Assembly (NCBI RefSeq): GCF_014637405.1
Contig: NZ_BMEY01000021.1
Span: 1-64,000 of the forward strand
DNA from: Ornithinibacillus halotolerans
GTDB taxonomy: Bacteria; Bacillota; Bacilli; Bacillales; Amphibacillaceae
Length of the DNA stretch: 64,000 nt
Direction of reading: 5' to 3'
A program made the position numbers and the translations under genes. The notes below the pieces were generated by a model, which saw only the letters and a list, made by a program, of their open reading frames with translations, searched no databases and was not told the origin of the DNA. Of the stretch, positions 8,181 through 17,825 are shown piece after piece; positions within the stretch are counted from its first letter, which is position 1; each line of letters begins with the position of its first letter.

Positions 8181-8969
8181 CTATAAATTAATATCTGTGA
8201 AATTCTCAGTTGGGAGTGTTAGTAATTCATGACTTTTTAGTCTAGTTTGAATAATAAATTGTCGAACTATATAATAACCTGTTGAATAACCTGCCATATT
8301 TGGAATAAAGCTATTTCCATACAGTAACTTTGAAGTCTTTTGATCAAACTTAGATAAATCCTTATTTGGATATATGAATTTATTCCAAATGTTTTTAAGT
8401 TCTTTTTCTGAATAATATTTAGTCCATGGTGCAAGCTGCTCTTTACCAAATCTCTCTTGGACTGCATTCTCTGCTAGACCTTCTAAAACAACAAGATCCA
8501 ATAATGTGTACTCATCTTCTTTTTTACCATGATGTTTGAGTCGACACGCATGGTTATATTCATGGGTAAAGAGGGCTTTCAGCTCTTCTTCTGTTGTTGT
8601 TTCAGAAACAAATAAAAAAATCTTGTCATAAAATGCAAGCCCATTCCTACCGTTGTACTGTTCCGTGATTTTTCTATTATAAGGATTGGAAGGAAATATA
8701 AAAATTGGGATATTTATTCCATTCCATTTTTGTTTTAAATAATTCTCTTCTTGTTTTATAATTCCCCACACATTTTTCTCGAGAAGAAGTTTTACAAGTT
8801 TATCTCCATTTTTTTCTGATTTTTGATACATTCCATTACTTATTAATATGTCTGCAATTTTTCTTGTGCTTTGATTGTGGAAATATTTGGCTAATTTATT
8901 GTATATCTTCTCTGGTGAATCATATGCGACTTCAAGCCATTTGTTTGTTGGTAGTACTGCCAATTTCAT
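8181..8969 (-). CDS. DUF2268 putative zinc metalloprotease (YjaZ-like)
   Basis: This 262-residue protein matches the length of B. subtilis YjaZ (about 261). The HEYNH motif near residue 140 is an HExxH zinc site, with downstream residues VVLEGLAENAV giving the ExxxD/E-type third ligand region. It has no signal peptide, so it should be cytoplasmic. Its substrate is unknown. ATG follows a weak AAGGAGC site. It is not obviously cotranscribed with the Hsp20 gene 60 nt upstream, although spacing would allow it. Confidence 0.8.
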   Translation of the reverse strand: MKLAVLPTNKWLEVAYDSPEKIYNKLAKYFHNQSTRKIADILISNGMYQKSEKNGDKLVKLLLEKNVWGIIKQEENYLKQKWNGINIPIFIFPSNPYNRKITEQYNGRNGLAFYDKIFLFVSETTTEEELKALFTHEYNHACRLKHHGKKEDEYTLLDLVVLEGLAENAVQERFGKEQLAPWTKYYSEKELKNIWNKFIYPNKDLSKFDQKTSKLLYGNSFIPNMAGYSTGYYIVRQFIIQTRLKSHELLTLPTENFTDINL

Positions 8970-9029
8970 CAGCTCCTTCCAATAAGATAAAATTGGATTC
9001 GACTAAACAGCACGCCGAATCCAATTAAT

Positions 9030-9485
9030 CTAGGAATTTTCAATTTCAATATAATGGTAGTCTACCTTAGGTTTAGGTACTGTTATTGAAAGTAGCCCAT
9101 CTTTGAAGGAGGCTTTTATTTTTCTCTTAGGAATTTCAAAAGGTAACGTGACAATTCTCTCTTTCTTAGTCAAGCTTTGTTTGTTTTGTTTATAACCTTT
9201 TTCTAAATCTTCCTGATTAATAATACGGTGATCTTCAATACTTATTCGAATTCTGTTACCAACCACTTCAATAAAGATTTGTTCTTTATTATAATCTGGT
9301 AGCTCTGCCCTAATTAGAAATTGAGTTTCATCTTCTGTAACATCAATCCAGAACGGTTTAAGATGAAAATGTTCGTTCATTTGTTTAAAGGATTGATTGA
9401 AAAAGGAGTCCATATTTTTCATAAAATCATGTAGTGGGCTCATATCAATATCGAAGCGGCTAGGTATTTTTTTTCTAAAAGACAT
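9030..9485 (-). CDS. Hsp20/alpha-crystallin small heat shock protein
   Basis: This 151-residue protein has a variable N-terminus (~1-45). An alpha-crystallin domain follows (~46-140: FLIRAELPDYNKEQIFIEV, then IVTLPFEIPKRKIKASFKDGLLSITVPK). A C-terminal extension ends IEIENS. It is an ATP-independent holdase that binds unfolding proteins. Some Bacillus members of this size (CotP-like) are spore coat associated. Nothing here decides between a cytosolic and a coat role. Confidence 0.88.
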   Translation of the reverse strand: MSFRKKIPSRFDIDMSPLHDFMKNMDSFFNQSFKQMNEHFHLKPFWIDVTEDETQFLIRAELPDYNKEQIFIEVVGNRIRISIEDHRIINQEDLEKGYKQNKQSLTKKERIVTLPFEIPKRKIKASFKDGLLSITVPKPKVDYHYIEIENS

Positions 9486-9577
9486 GTTAGCTCACTCCAT
9501 ATCACTAAATTCTTATTATTAGAATATGATTCACTTAGTTATATGTCGTGGGCTCTTATGGATACAAATAACAAAAC

Positions 9578-10396
9578 TCAACTATTTATAAAGTCTTTCA
9601 TATACGAAAACAATTCTTTTGGTTTCTCTTCCGTTATTAAATGTCCAGCCTTTTCAAAACTAATGAGCTTGGCATTTGGAAGATCGTTAGCTAATCTTTT
9701 CCCAATTATTAATGGGACTACTTTGTCTTCTTCACCCCAGAGTATTAATGTGGGAGTTAGAATTTCCTTTAATTGTTCGCTCCGCAAATCACCTTCCCGA
9801 TGGCGAAGTAATCTCACTAATGATTTAGCAAAGTTTTTATCTTCAAGTGGCTTTCCATATTCCTCTATCTGATCACTTGTAATTAATGAATGGTCGTAGA
9901 AAACATTTCTTAAGTTCCTTACAACACTTTGTGAATTTATTTTTCTTCTTGCTATTAAGTGGAAGAACGGAATATAAGAAGAATATATTAGATAATTCTT
10001 CGCTCGAGGCAAGTAACCTGAGCTACAGAATAACACTAATTTATTTATTCTATCTGGTGCATTTTTTGCAGTATACAATGCAATTTGTCCACCCATTGAA
10101 TGACCTGCAATTGATGCTTTGTCAATTTTAAAATAATCCAAGCATTCAATAACAAGATTTGCGTAGTTCTCAAATGAATAGGTAAAAGATATGGACTTTT
10201 CACTTTTCCCAAATCCAGGTAAATCAATGGCTATTACTGAATAATCTTTGGCAAGTAAAGGTTTTAAACGATTAAATGTATACATAGAAGCAACGAAACC
10301 GTGAATAAGAAAGATAGTTGGTTTATCTTCATGTAGAACATATTCACAATAAACATTTGTATTCATAAGCTGTAGATGTTTTTGATTGTATTCCAT
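9578..10396 (-). CDS. alpha/beta hydrolase (YugF-like)
   Basis: This 272-residue protein is an alpha/beta-hydrolase fold enzyme. The oxyanion loop is in FLIHGFVASM, the nucleophile elbow in AGHSMGGQ (Ser ~95), the acid in LWGEEDKVVP and the catalytic His in KAGHLITEE. Length and motif spacing resemble B. subtilis YugF. Substrate is unknown, probably an ester or lipid. There is no signal peptide. ATG at 10396 is the first in frame; the upstream site is weak. Confidence 0.88.
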   Translation of the reverse strand: MEYNQKHLQLMNTNVYCEYVLHEDKPTIFLIHGFVASMYTFNRLKPLLAKDYSVIAIDLPGFGKSEKSISFTYSFENYANLVIECLDYFKIDKASIAGHSMGGQIALYTAKNAPDRINKLVLFCSSGYLPRAKNYLIYSSYIPFFHLIARRKINSQSVVRNLRNVFYDHSLITSDQIEEYGKPLEDKNFAKSLVRLLRHREGDLRSEQLKEILTPTLILWGEEDKVVPLIIGKRLANDLPNAKLISFEKAGHLITEEKPKELFSYMKDFINS

Positions 10397-10612
10397 CGGT
10401 AAAATTGTTCACCACCATAAATTTATAGTTAAAGTATAGACAAATCTTTACATAAAGTTAAATTAAACCCCTGTTTTTATTTTAAGATGAAAGTCGCACT
10501 ACTTTATTTATAGACTCAGTTTACTTTCCCAACTTTTTTGGGATAAAGAGCTTAGGCTGAAACTTCTTTTCTCGCAATATAATTGATTGTATATTCGAGA
10601 GGAGGAGTTTGA

Positions 10613-11815
10613 ATGAAGAAGAAAACATGGGTAATTACTTTTCTTAGTGCAGCATTTGTTTTACTTTTTCCAATGCTTGGGATTGCTGCGGAGAAAGGGG
10701 ATCTAGAGGAGGTTTCCAGTAGTTCTGTATCTGCATCACAAGCAAACTATGTTAAAGGGGAAGTTATTGTTAAATTTAAGGATAAAGTTTCTCTTAACCA
10801 ACAAAATAATCTTTTAGCGAATCTGAATGCAAAAATAAAAGCTGATGTGGATGCAGTAAAGTCTCCTTTTTTAGTACTAGAAGTTGGAAATGTGGATGCG
10901 GTTGTGAAAGCATTAGAGAATAATCCTAATGTTGAATATGCTGAACCAAATTACATTTTAAATGCTACTTGGACTCCAAATGATACGTATTTTAGCCCTA
11001 GCTACCAATATGGACTTTTTAATACAGATGCTGATTTAGCATGGAATATTGCAAGAGGAAGTTCGAGTCAAGAGATTGCGGTTCTTGATACTGGAGTAGA
11101 TTATAATCATCCAGACTTAGATGGAAAAGTGATTCGTGGATATGATTTTGTACAAAATGATTGGTATCCTAGTGATGCGAATGGTCACGGTACACACGTA
11201 GCAGGTATTGCTGCGGCTGAAACTAATAATGGAGTAGGTATTGCAGGTATGGCTCCAAACACTAAAATTTTAGCAGTTCGTGTACTTGATGCAAATGGAA
11301 GTGGCTCTTTAGCAAATATTGCTGATGGCATTATTTATGCTACAGATGCTGGTGCAGAAGTGATTAATCTTTCATTAGGTTGTGATTGTGCAACACAAAC
11401 ATTAGAAAATGCTGTTAATTACGCCTGGAACCGTGGTGTTGTTGTCATTGCTGCTGCCGGGAATGATGGTGTAAGTACAACATTTGAACCTGCTTCTTAT
11501 CCGAATGTTATTGCAGTGGGTGCTGTGGATTCAAATAATCGTAAGGCGAACTTTTCAAACTGGGGTACATGGGTAGATGTAATGGCTCCAGGGGTTGATA
11601 TTGCCTCTACGTACCCTGGAAATCGTTATGTTTACATGTCAGGTACATCAATGGCTGCTCCTTATGTCGCTGGTCAGGCCGCATTACTTACTGGTCAAGG
11701 TAGAAGCAATTCACAAGTTCGTTCAGCAATAGAAAATACAGCCGTCTATATGAATGGTGTAGGTTACTTAGTGGAGCATGGATTAATCAATGTGAATGCT
11801 TCTGTACAGTATTAA
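10613..11815 (+). CDS. secreted subtilisin-like serine protease (S8)
   Basis: This 400-residue preproprotein has a signal peptide at ~1-25. An I9-type inhibitor propeptide (~45-120, VKGEVIVKFKDKVSL...VEYAEPNY) is followed by the S8 catalytic domain. The triad is visible: Asp in AVLDTGVDYNHPDL, His in GHGTHVAG and Ser in GTSMAAPYVAG. The propeptide should fold the enzyme and be removed by autoprocessing. Two Cys (GCDCA) in mid-domain are unusual for an extracellular subtilase. A strong GAGGAGGAG ribosome site precedes ATG, and the gene is monocistronic with its own terminator. Confidence 0.95.
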   Translation: MKKKTWVITFLSAAFVLLFPMLGIAAEKGDLEEVSSSSVSASQANYVKGEVIVKFKDKVSLNQQNNLLANLNAKIKADVDAVKSPFLVLEVGNVDAVVKALENNPNVEYAEPNYILNATWTPNDTYFSPSYQYGLFNTDADLAWNIARGSSSQEIAVLDTGVDYNHPDLDGKVIRGYDFVQNDWYPSDANGHGTHVAGIAAAETNNGVGIAGMAPNTKILAVRVLDANGSGSLANIADGIIYATDAGAEVINLSLGCDCATQTLENAVNYAWNRGVVVIAAAGNDGVSTTFEPASYPNVIAVGAVDSNNRKANFSNWGTWVDVMAPGVDIASTYPGNRYVYMSGTSMAAPYVAGQAALLTGQGRSNSQVRSAIENTAVYMNGVGYLVEHGLINVNASVQY

Positions 11816-11834
11816 TTGTTGTTAATAATAATTG

Positions 11835-11866
11835 AGGTTGGGGTATGTTTTTATCCCAACCTTTTA
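11835..11866 (+). terminator. terminator of the subtilase gene
   Basis: An AGGTTGGGG / TCCCAACCT stem followed by TTTTATT lies 20 nt after the stop codon. Confidence 0.85.
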
Positions 11867-11950
11867 TTATGGATGAGAAGTATACATGCTTTTCATTTTA
11901 GTCCTATTCATGTAAATTGTAGATATGTTTAATGAATAGGGGGGAGTACG

Positions 11951-12754
11951 TTGGTTAACAAAATTGGTATTGATGCAGGGGGATCATTAGTGAAACTTGC
12001 ATATTTTGAACAAGGAAGATTACATACAAAAACTTTTTCTAATCAACATTTGGCTGAGATTGGAAATTGGTTGTCCGTTTTGTCAATGGATACGGAATTA
12101 TTTGTTACTGGTGGTAAAGCAAGTATGTTAGAAAATGTGACTAATCAGAAGGTTCATTATATCGATGAGTTTCAAGCAGTTACTACTGGTACAAAATATT
12201 TATTAAAAGATAACAAACTAAACAATGATGAATTTATTTTAGTTAATATTGGGACAGGTACTTCTATTTTTCATGTGACTGAAAATGCTTATGAACGGGT
12301 ATTAGGTAGTGGAATTGGTGGAGGAACTTTAATGGGATTAGGTTACCTTATATCAAAAACACATGATTTTCAAAACTTAACTTCTATGGCTGCTCGTGGT
12401 GATGCACGTAATAGTGATTTATTAGTACGTGACATTTATTATCCGAAAGAGCCACCGATTTATGGCGATTTGACTGCTGCAAATCTCGGAAAAGCACATT
12501 TGAATAAAGAAGCTTCAAGTGATGACCACCTTGCTAGTGTTATGCAATTAATAGGTGAAACTATTTTATTATTAGCAAACCAAGTTGCTACAAGTAAGCA
12601 AGTGCCAACAATCGTTTTTGTTGGAGGTACAGTAACAAATAATCCCACTTTGAAGAATGTTTTCGAACGATTTCAGAACATTATGACATATACCCCGATT
12701 TTTCTTGAAAAAGGTAGTCATGCTGGGGCAATTGGAGCATTATTAGAAAAATAA
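11951..12754 (+). CDS. coaW: type II pantothenate kinase CoaW
   Basis: This 267-residue protein has the phosphate-binding GIDAGGSLVKLAY at the N-terminus, NIGTGTSIFHV near residue 100 and GSGIGGGTLMGLG after it. These are the ASKHA-fold motifs of the staphylococcal-type (eukaryote-like) pantothenate kinase. It phosphorylates pantothenate, the first step of CoA synthesis, and the staphylococcal enzyme escapes CoA feedback inhibition. The start is TTG preceded by GGGGGAG; no ATG lies nearby in frame. The gene is monocistronic and convergent with the polymerase gene that follows. Confidence 0.93.
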   Translation: MVNKIGIDAGGSLVKLAYFEQGRLHTKTFSNQHLAEIGNWLSVLSMDTELFVTGGKASMLENVTNQKVHYIDEFQAVTTGTKYLLKDNKLNNDEFILVNIGTGTSIFHVTENAYERVLGSGIGGGTLMGLGYLISKTHDFQNLTSMAARGDARNSDLLVRDIYYPKEPPIYGDLTAANLGKAHLNKEASSDDHLASVMQLIGETILLLANQVATSKQVPTIVFVGGTVTNNPTLKNVFERFQNIMTYTPIFLEKGSHAGAIGALLEK

Positions 12755-12789
12755 TTAGCGAAGCAGGTTGGTTCTGCTTCGCCTAATTT
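12753..12789. terminator. shared terminator between coaW and the polymerase gene
   Basis: An AATTAGCGAAGCA / TGCTTCGCCTAATT stem lies between the convergent stop codons (12754 and 12788) and overlaps both ends. T-runs are short, so efficiency is uncertain. Confidence 0.65.
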
Positions 12790-14038
12790 AAGCATAATGT
12801 CCGCCAATTTTTTTACTTCTATCTAATGTGATACCAGCATTTGTAAAGCTACTTGCACGGAGGATAGCAGTGGTGCCATATTTGTCGCGAATAGCATCCA
12901 TTACATAGCCGATATCTGTTTTCTTTGCTTGGTTCTCAAATAAATTTAATTGCGTTTCAGCTTTATCATATAAGTTACCGAGTGTTACATAAACATGTCG
13001 GACATTACTGTGTCCATCATAAAATTCATAGAAAAGTTGCATACAAATATGGTACATATCCATTGTAACGTTTGTGGGAATTGTGATGGATCTTGAGCGG
13101 GAAAATCCACCACCAGTTTCTTTGGAATAAGCAATTCCAAGGTGAATTGTTTTTCCGGTTTTTCCAGCTGTACGTGCTCTTCGACAAACCTCTTCACAAA
13201 GGTCTAAAATACAAACAGCCACTTCATCTTTTGTATAGTCTCGAAGTAGGGCAATACCATGTCCAAAACCTTTTTGTTCATGTTTAACGAAGTTACCAAT
13301 TACAGGACTCAAATCAACTCCCCAAGCATGCCAATAGAGTTGTTCTCCCATAACTCCAAATCTTTTTTTCAAATGATTTAAGTCAAATCTTGCTAGTTGA
13401 CCTAAAGTCACAATACCCATTCGATTTAAATTTTTCTTCATCCTACTTCCAATACCCCAAATTTTTTCAACGGGAAAAGGCCAAAGCTTTTCTTTTACAT
13501 CTTCATAGCGACATTCAGCAATACCAACCTTCTTAGCGTGCAAGTCCATAACAACTTTTGCTAAAAACTTGTTATCTCCAAGCCCAATTGAGCAAGTAAT
13601 CCCAAAATTATCCATAATATCTTGTTTGATTTGTCTAGCAATTTCTAGAGGCTTTCCAAATAATTTTTCTAGTCCATCCAATGTAACCCATACTTCATCA
13701 ACCGAGTATTGATGAATAGCTTCTTTAGGTGCGTATTGATTAATTAAGCGGGTAATTTCAACGGAAACTTGAAGATAGTCAGCCATATGTGCTGGTACGA
13801 TATGAATGGAAGGGTCATTTGGCAATTCAAAGAATCGACTAACATTACTAATTCCGTATTTTTCTTTTAGTGCTGGTGAAGCGGCTAAAACAATACTGCC
13901 AGAACGATTTGGATCCCCAACAACTGCAAGCATTGTTTCCATTGGATCAAGCCCTAATTTAACCGCTTCTACACTAGCATAAAAAGAACGCATATCAATA
14001 CAAAGCACATCATGACGTGGAAATTGTGAATAATCCAT
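12788..14038 (-). CDS. uvrX: Y-family DNA polymerase, UvrX/YqjW type
   Basis: This 416-residue protein has the Y-family palm motifs CIDMRSFYASVE near residue 15 and YSVDEVWV near residue 105, giving the catalytic Asp and Asp-Glu. Helix-hairpin-helix segments (KIWGIGSRMKKNL) and a little-finger domain follow. It resembles the UvrX/YqjW group (PolV-like, ImpB/MucB/SamB) of Bacillus rather than DinB. It is expected to do translesion synthesis and to be damage-inducible. I did not find a convincing LexA box. Two paralogues exist in B. subtilis, one on a prophage, so the symbol is approximate. Confidence 0.88.
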   Translation of the reverse strand: MDYSQFPRHDVLCIDMRSFYASVEAVKLGLDPMETMLAVVGDPNRSGSIVLAASPALKEKYGISNVSRFFELPNDPSIHIVPAHMADYLQVSVEITRLINQYAPKEAIHQYSVDEVWVTLDGLEKLFGKPLEIARQIKQDIMDNFGITCSIGLGDNKFLAKVVMDLHAKKVGIAECRYEDVKEKLWPFPVEKIWGIGSRMKKNLNRMGIVTLGQLARFDLNHLKKRFGVMGEQLYWHAWGVDLSPVIGNFVKHEQKGFGHGIALLRDYTKDEVAVCILDLCEEVCRRARTAGKTGKTIHLGIAYSKETGGGFSRSRSITIPTNVTMDMYHICMQLFYEFYDGHSNVRHVYVTLGNLYDKAETQLNLFENQAKKTDIGYVMDAIRDKYGTTAILRASSFTNAGITLDRSKKIGGHYA

Positions 14039-14150
14039 TTACATTCACCACCGATAGAACGTTTGTTCTTATTATATGACGTTTAATCATGTTTAGCAAT
14101 GGAATATTATTCAAATTACATAAACCGTAGCATTAAGATGGAAATAAATA

Positions 14151-14195
14151 TAAGCGAAACTGCCAGTCGTAATAAGCTGACTGGCAGTTTGCTTA
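14151..14195. repeat. long hairpin in the polymerase-chemoreceptor intergenic region
   Basis: TAAGCGAAACTGCCAGTC pairs with GACTGGCAGTTTGCTTA around a 10-nt loop, with one bulged C. It sits in the 301-nt gap (14039-14339) between divergent genes, so it is not obviously a terminator and it lacks a T-run. It could be a remnant, a binding site or part of the chemoreceptor leader. I see no other gene in the gap. Confidence 0.6.
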
Positions 14196-14339
14196 TGTGT
14201 GTATAAACTGCGAGATTTGTTGTATTTTGGTGGTTCATAGATTATTATATTTAATAGACAAAACAAATGTGAGAGTATAGATAATTAAACTTTTTTAAAT
14301 ATAATATTCTCTTTTTTGATACAAAGATGGAGGATAAGC

Positions 14340-16064
14340 ATGAAAATACTATCTCGGGGGAAAAAATTTACATTTCGAAACATTAGAATCGGTTGGAAAT
14401 ATGGGTTAACTTTAGCAGTTGTTATAATCATTTTTATTATTTCTTCTACACTTGTATCTACTTCAATTCTAGGTATTGGAAAAGATATTGATGAATTGGA
14501 TGCAAAAGGTGATATTGCAATGAATATATCAGAAATGGGTTCATTAACTCGTAATATGAGTATTTTCATGGTCTCCTTTTACCAAAAACAAGATGATAGA
14601 TTTATAGAATCTTTTAGAGAAAATCAAAGAGAATACAACACGTTAGCAAGTACAGTACAAATAAACTTAAATTCAGACGAGCAGAAAGAAATTTTTGATA
14701 AAGTAGTCAAAAATAATCAGGAGCTATATCGTATTTTTATGAATTACATTGTTTCTGCAATGAATAATGGGAATATAGAGGTTGCAGAGACCTTTTTGGA
14801 ACAAGCAAGTTCACTGAGAGACGAGACAATTGATCTATTAGATGATTTAGTAGTAACTGTAGATATGGAACGAAAGAAAGCAATTGATAGAGCAAGTGAA
14901 AGTCAAAAACAAACATTAATTACACAAATTGTTTTCTTGTTGATTTCTATTGTTGCTGGTATTACATTAGTAACAATTATTAGTAGAATTATTTCTTCAA
15001 ACTTAAGGAAAGTAGTCCGAGTAAGTAATGAAATTGCAGATGGAAACTTGTCTATATCTGAAATTCAATATAGAGGTAATGATGAAATTGGACAACTTGC
15101 ACATTCAATAAGCAAGATGAATAACTATTTAAAAGACATTATTAGACAAGTATCTAATGTATCAACTACAGTCACCTATCAAAGTGAAGAATTATTACAA
15201 TCTGCAAATGAAGTTCGAGCAGGTGCAGAACAAGTAGCATTAACAATGCAAGAATTGTCAACAGGGTCAGAAAAGCAAGCAGATAGTGCGAGTGAATTAA
15301 CCAGAAAAATGCATAGCTTCTTCAATAAAGTTCAAGAAGCAAATAAAAATGGCGAACATATTAAAGAGACTTCGGATTCCATATTAGAATTAGCTAGTCG
15401 AGGAAATCAAGCAATGCATGTATCAGGCAAGCAAATGGAAGAAATTAATAGTATTGTAAAGGAATCAGTTAACAAAGTTCGTACATTAAATGATAATTCA
15501 AAAGAGATAGGAAAGCTTGTATCAGTTATTCGTGAAATTGCTGATCAAACTAATTTACTTTCATTAAATGCTGCAATCGAAGCGGCACGTGCTGGAGAGC
15601 ATGGAAAAGGTTTTGCGGTTGTTGCCGCGGAAGTTAGGAGGCTCTCTGAGCAAGTAGCGGCATCAGTAATAGATATATCTGATATTGTGAAGCAGATTCA
15701 AACGGAAACAAATTCTGTAACAGAATCATTAGAAACTGGGTACCAAGAAGTACGAAAGGGAACAGAACAAATTACCTACACAAGAGAAAGATTTTCTGAT
15801 ATTAATCAAACAATTAAGGAAATGGCTAATGCTATTCAAGTTGTCAAACAGAATCTAAAGGAAATAGCAGTAACAACACAAGAAATGGATATATCAATAG
15901 AAGAGATTGCTGCTATATCTGAAGAATCTGCTGCAGGTATTGAAGAAACATCAGCCTCCACACAGCAAACAAGTAGTTCAATGGAAGAAATGGCAAAACG
16001 TTCGAACGATCTAGCAAAAGTAGCTGTTGACTTAAATAAACTCGTCAATAAATTTAAACTATAA
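14340..16064 (+). CDS. methyl-accepting chemotaxis protein
   Basis: This 574-residue receptor starts at ATG 14340, 7 nt after GGAGG; an in-frame TTG at 14316 would place the ribosome site inside the gene. A first membrane helix (~20-42) precedes a ~150-residue helical extracellular sensor. A second helix (~195-217), a HAMP domain (~218-270) and a long signalling coiled coil follow. The tip contains [16 protein letters not shown]. The sensor looks four-helix-bundle-like, but its ligand is unknown. There is no CheB/R docking pentapeptide at the C-terminus (ends NKFKL). A terminator follows at once. Confidence 0.95.
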   Translation: MKILSRGKKFTFRNIRIGWKYGLTLAVVIIIFIISSTLVSTSILGIGKDIDELDAKGDIAMNISEMGSLTRNMSIFMVSFYQKQDDRFIESFRENQREYNTLASTVQINLNSDEQKEIFDKVVKNNQELYRIFMNYIVSAMNNGNIEVAETFLEQASSLRDETIDLLDDLVVTVDMERKKAIDRASESQKQTLITQIVFLLISIVAGITLVTIISRIISSNLRKVVRVSNEIADGNLSISEIQYRGNDEIGQLAHSISKMNNYLKDIIRQVSNVSTTVTYQSEELLQSANEVRAGAEQVALTMQELSTGSEKQADSASELTRKMHSFFNKVQEANKNGEHIKETSDSILELASRGNQAMHVSGKQMEEINSIVKESVNKVRTLNDNSKEIGKLVSVIREIADQTNLLSLNAAIEAARAGEHGKGFAVVAAEVRRLSEQVAASVIDISDIVKQIQTETNSVTESLETGYQEVRKGTEQITYTRERFSDINQTIKEMANAIQVVKQNLKEIAVTTQEMDISIEEIAAISEESAAGIEETSASTQQTSSSMEEMAKRSNDLAKVAVDLNKLVNKFKL

Positions 16065-16071
16065 AGAATTC

Positions 16072-16103
16072 AGGATAAACCGGTTAATGGTTTATCCTTT
16101 TTT
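16072..16103 (+). terminator. terminator of the chemoreceptor gene
   Basis: An AGGATAAAC / GTTTATCCT stem followed by six T lies 8 nt after the stop codon. Confidence 0.88.
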
Positions 16104-16289
16104 AATTTAAAAATTCGATGTCGCTTTCCTTATAAATAAAAACAAGTTAGAATACTACATAAAGTATAAATATTCAATGAAGTAATTTATTTAAAAATGA
16201 GAAACTAACTATATATTAAGTTATATTTCTTAATTATTATCAACATTAGTGAATAGATTTAATTAATATTAAGTAAAGGAGTTTGTTAT

Positions 16290-17687
16290 ATGGCAGGAAG
16301 ATGGGAGAGCTTGGAGAAATTATTAAACGAGGAAAAAGAGTTAAAGGGGGCTTTAGCAGGTATCAGTATACGCTCGAGAGATTCTGGAAAATTATTATTT
16401 CATAATTTAGGAGACACTAGACTACACCCCGCATCAAACATGAAAATTTTTACTAGTAGTGTAGGACTTGCTGTGTTAGGAGAGGAATATCGGTTTTCAA
16501 CAGAATTGTGGATTGACGGTATTATCGAGGAAAATATATTACATGGAAATTTATATTTAAAAGGGAAAGGAGATCCGACACTATTACAATCGGATATAGA
16601 TAGATTAGCTAAAGTAATCAAGAATGAAGGAATAAATATAATTAATGGTAATGTTGTTGGCGATGATACGTGGTATGATAATGTCCGGCTCTCCCAAGAT
16701 TTAAATTGGAATGATGAACATTATTATTACGGGTCACAAGTATCTGCATTAACTGTTTCACCAAATGAAGATTACGATTCAGGAACTATTATGTTAACCA
16801 TTACTCCTGGAAAGAAATTAGGTGAGAAGGCAACAATTGCTTTAACACCAACTACAAATTATATAAACATAACGAATAAAATTAGAACCGTTGAATCAAA
16901 TAGCATAGAAGATGATACTAATATTGTCGTGATTAGAGAGCATGGAAATAATAATGTAATTGTCGAAGGTACTATCCCATTGTCCTCTCCTGTAGTACAT
17001 GAATGGGTTGCTGTATGGGAACCGACCGAATTTGTGTTGGAACTATTTGGTCGTTCATTAAAACAGTACGATGTACAGTATAAAGGAAGGATTCTAACTG
17101 GTAAAACACCTGAAAATGCAAAGCAATTATTTATTAGAGACTCCATTCCCCTTAAAGATTTATGCATCCCGTTTATGAAGTTAAGTAATAATGGACATGG
17201 TGAAATTATAGTTAAAGAGTTAGGAAGAGTAGTTAATGGAGAAGGGAGTTGGGAAGAAGGGCTCTTAGTCTTAGAGGAAACTCTCCAAAAATTAGGTGTA
17301 GATATATCTAAAACTGTCATTAGAGATGGGTCTGGAATCTCCCACGTTACACTAATACCTCCTAATGAAATTACAAAATTCTTATTTCGAATACAAAAGG
17401 AAAAATGGTTTGATAGCTTTTATCGTTCACTTCCAGTTGGTGGTGAACTAGATAGGATGATTGGAGGTACATTAAATGATCGCCTTGATGGCTTAGAGGT
17501 GTATGCCAAAACAGGTACAATTAAAGGAGTAAGTACGTTGTCAGGGTATTTCAAAACAGAAGAAGGAGAAGATTTGATTTTCTCTATTATGTTAAATAAT
17601 TTGTTAGATGAAGAAGATGGTGCTAAAATAATTGATAAAATAGTACGATTTATATGTAGTGCTAAAAACAAAACAATCGTTTCTTGA
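16290..17687 (+). CDS. S13-family D-Ala-D-Ala carboxypeptidase/endopeptidase without signal peptide
   Basis: This 465-residue penicillin-binding protein has all three active-site motifs of the S13 (PBP4/DacB/DacC) family. They are SNMK at residues 49-52, SNN in the KLSNNGHGE region, and KTGT near residue ~408. Between the first two lies the long insertion typical of the family. These enzymes trim or open peptidoglycan cross-links outside the membrane. Yet the N-terminus, MAGRWESLEKLLNEEKELKG, is charged and has no signal peptide or membrane helix. There is a good AAGGAG site before this ATG and no upstream in-frame extension with a signal. It may be cytoplasmic, exported another way, or released on mother-cell lysis. 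Confidence 0.9.
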   Translation: MAGRWESLEKLLNEEKELKGALAGISIRSRDSGKLLFHNLGDTRLHPASNMKIFTSSVGLAVLGEEYRFSTELWIDGIIEENILHGNLYLKGKGDPTLLQSDIDRLAKVIKNEGINIINGNVVGDDTWYDNVRLSQDLNWNDEHYYYGSQVSALTVSPNEDYDSGTIMLTITPGKKLGEKATIALTPTTNYINITNKIRTVESNSIEDDTNIVVIREHGNNNVIVEGTIPLSSPVVHEWVAVWEPTEFVLELFGRSLKQYDVQYKGRILTGKTPENAKQLFIRDSIPLKDLCIPFMKLSNNGHGEIIVKELGRVVNGEGSWEEGLLVLEETLQKLGVDISKTVIRDGSGISHVTLIPPNEITKFLFRIQKEKWFDSFYRSLPVGGELDRMIGGTLNDRLDGLEVYAKTGTIKGVSTLSGYFKTEEGEDLIFSIMLNNLLDEEDGAKIIDKIVRFICSAKNKTIVS

Positions 17688-17703
17688 TTGTTTTGTTTTT
17701 TTA
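17663..17703 (+). terminator. terminator of the S13 carboxypeptidase gene
   Basis: An AAAACAAAACAATC / GATTGTTTTGTTTT stem followed by T-run overlaps the stop codon region. Confidence 0.85.
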
Positions 17704-17825
17704 TCAGTTAACTCTCTTATAAAAAAGTATATTTCATTGTATAATAGATTCACCCACATTTTCTCCTCTACTAATTACCGTATTTTTCTTTCCTAATTTT
17801 TCAATTATGAAAGCAGGTGTGAGAC

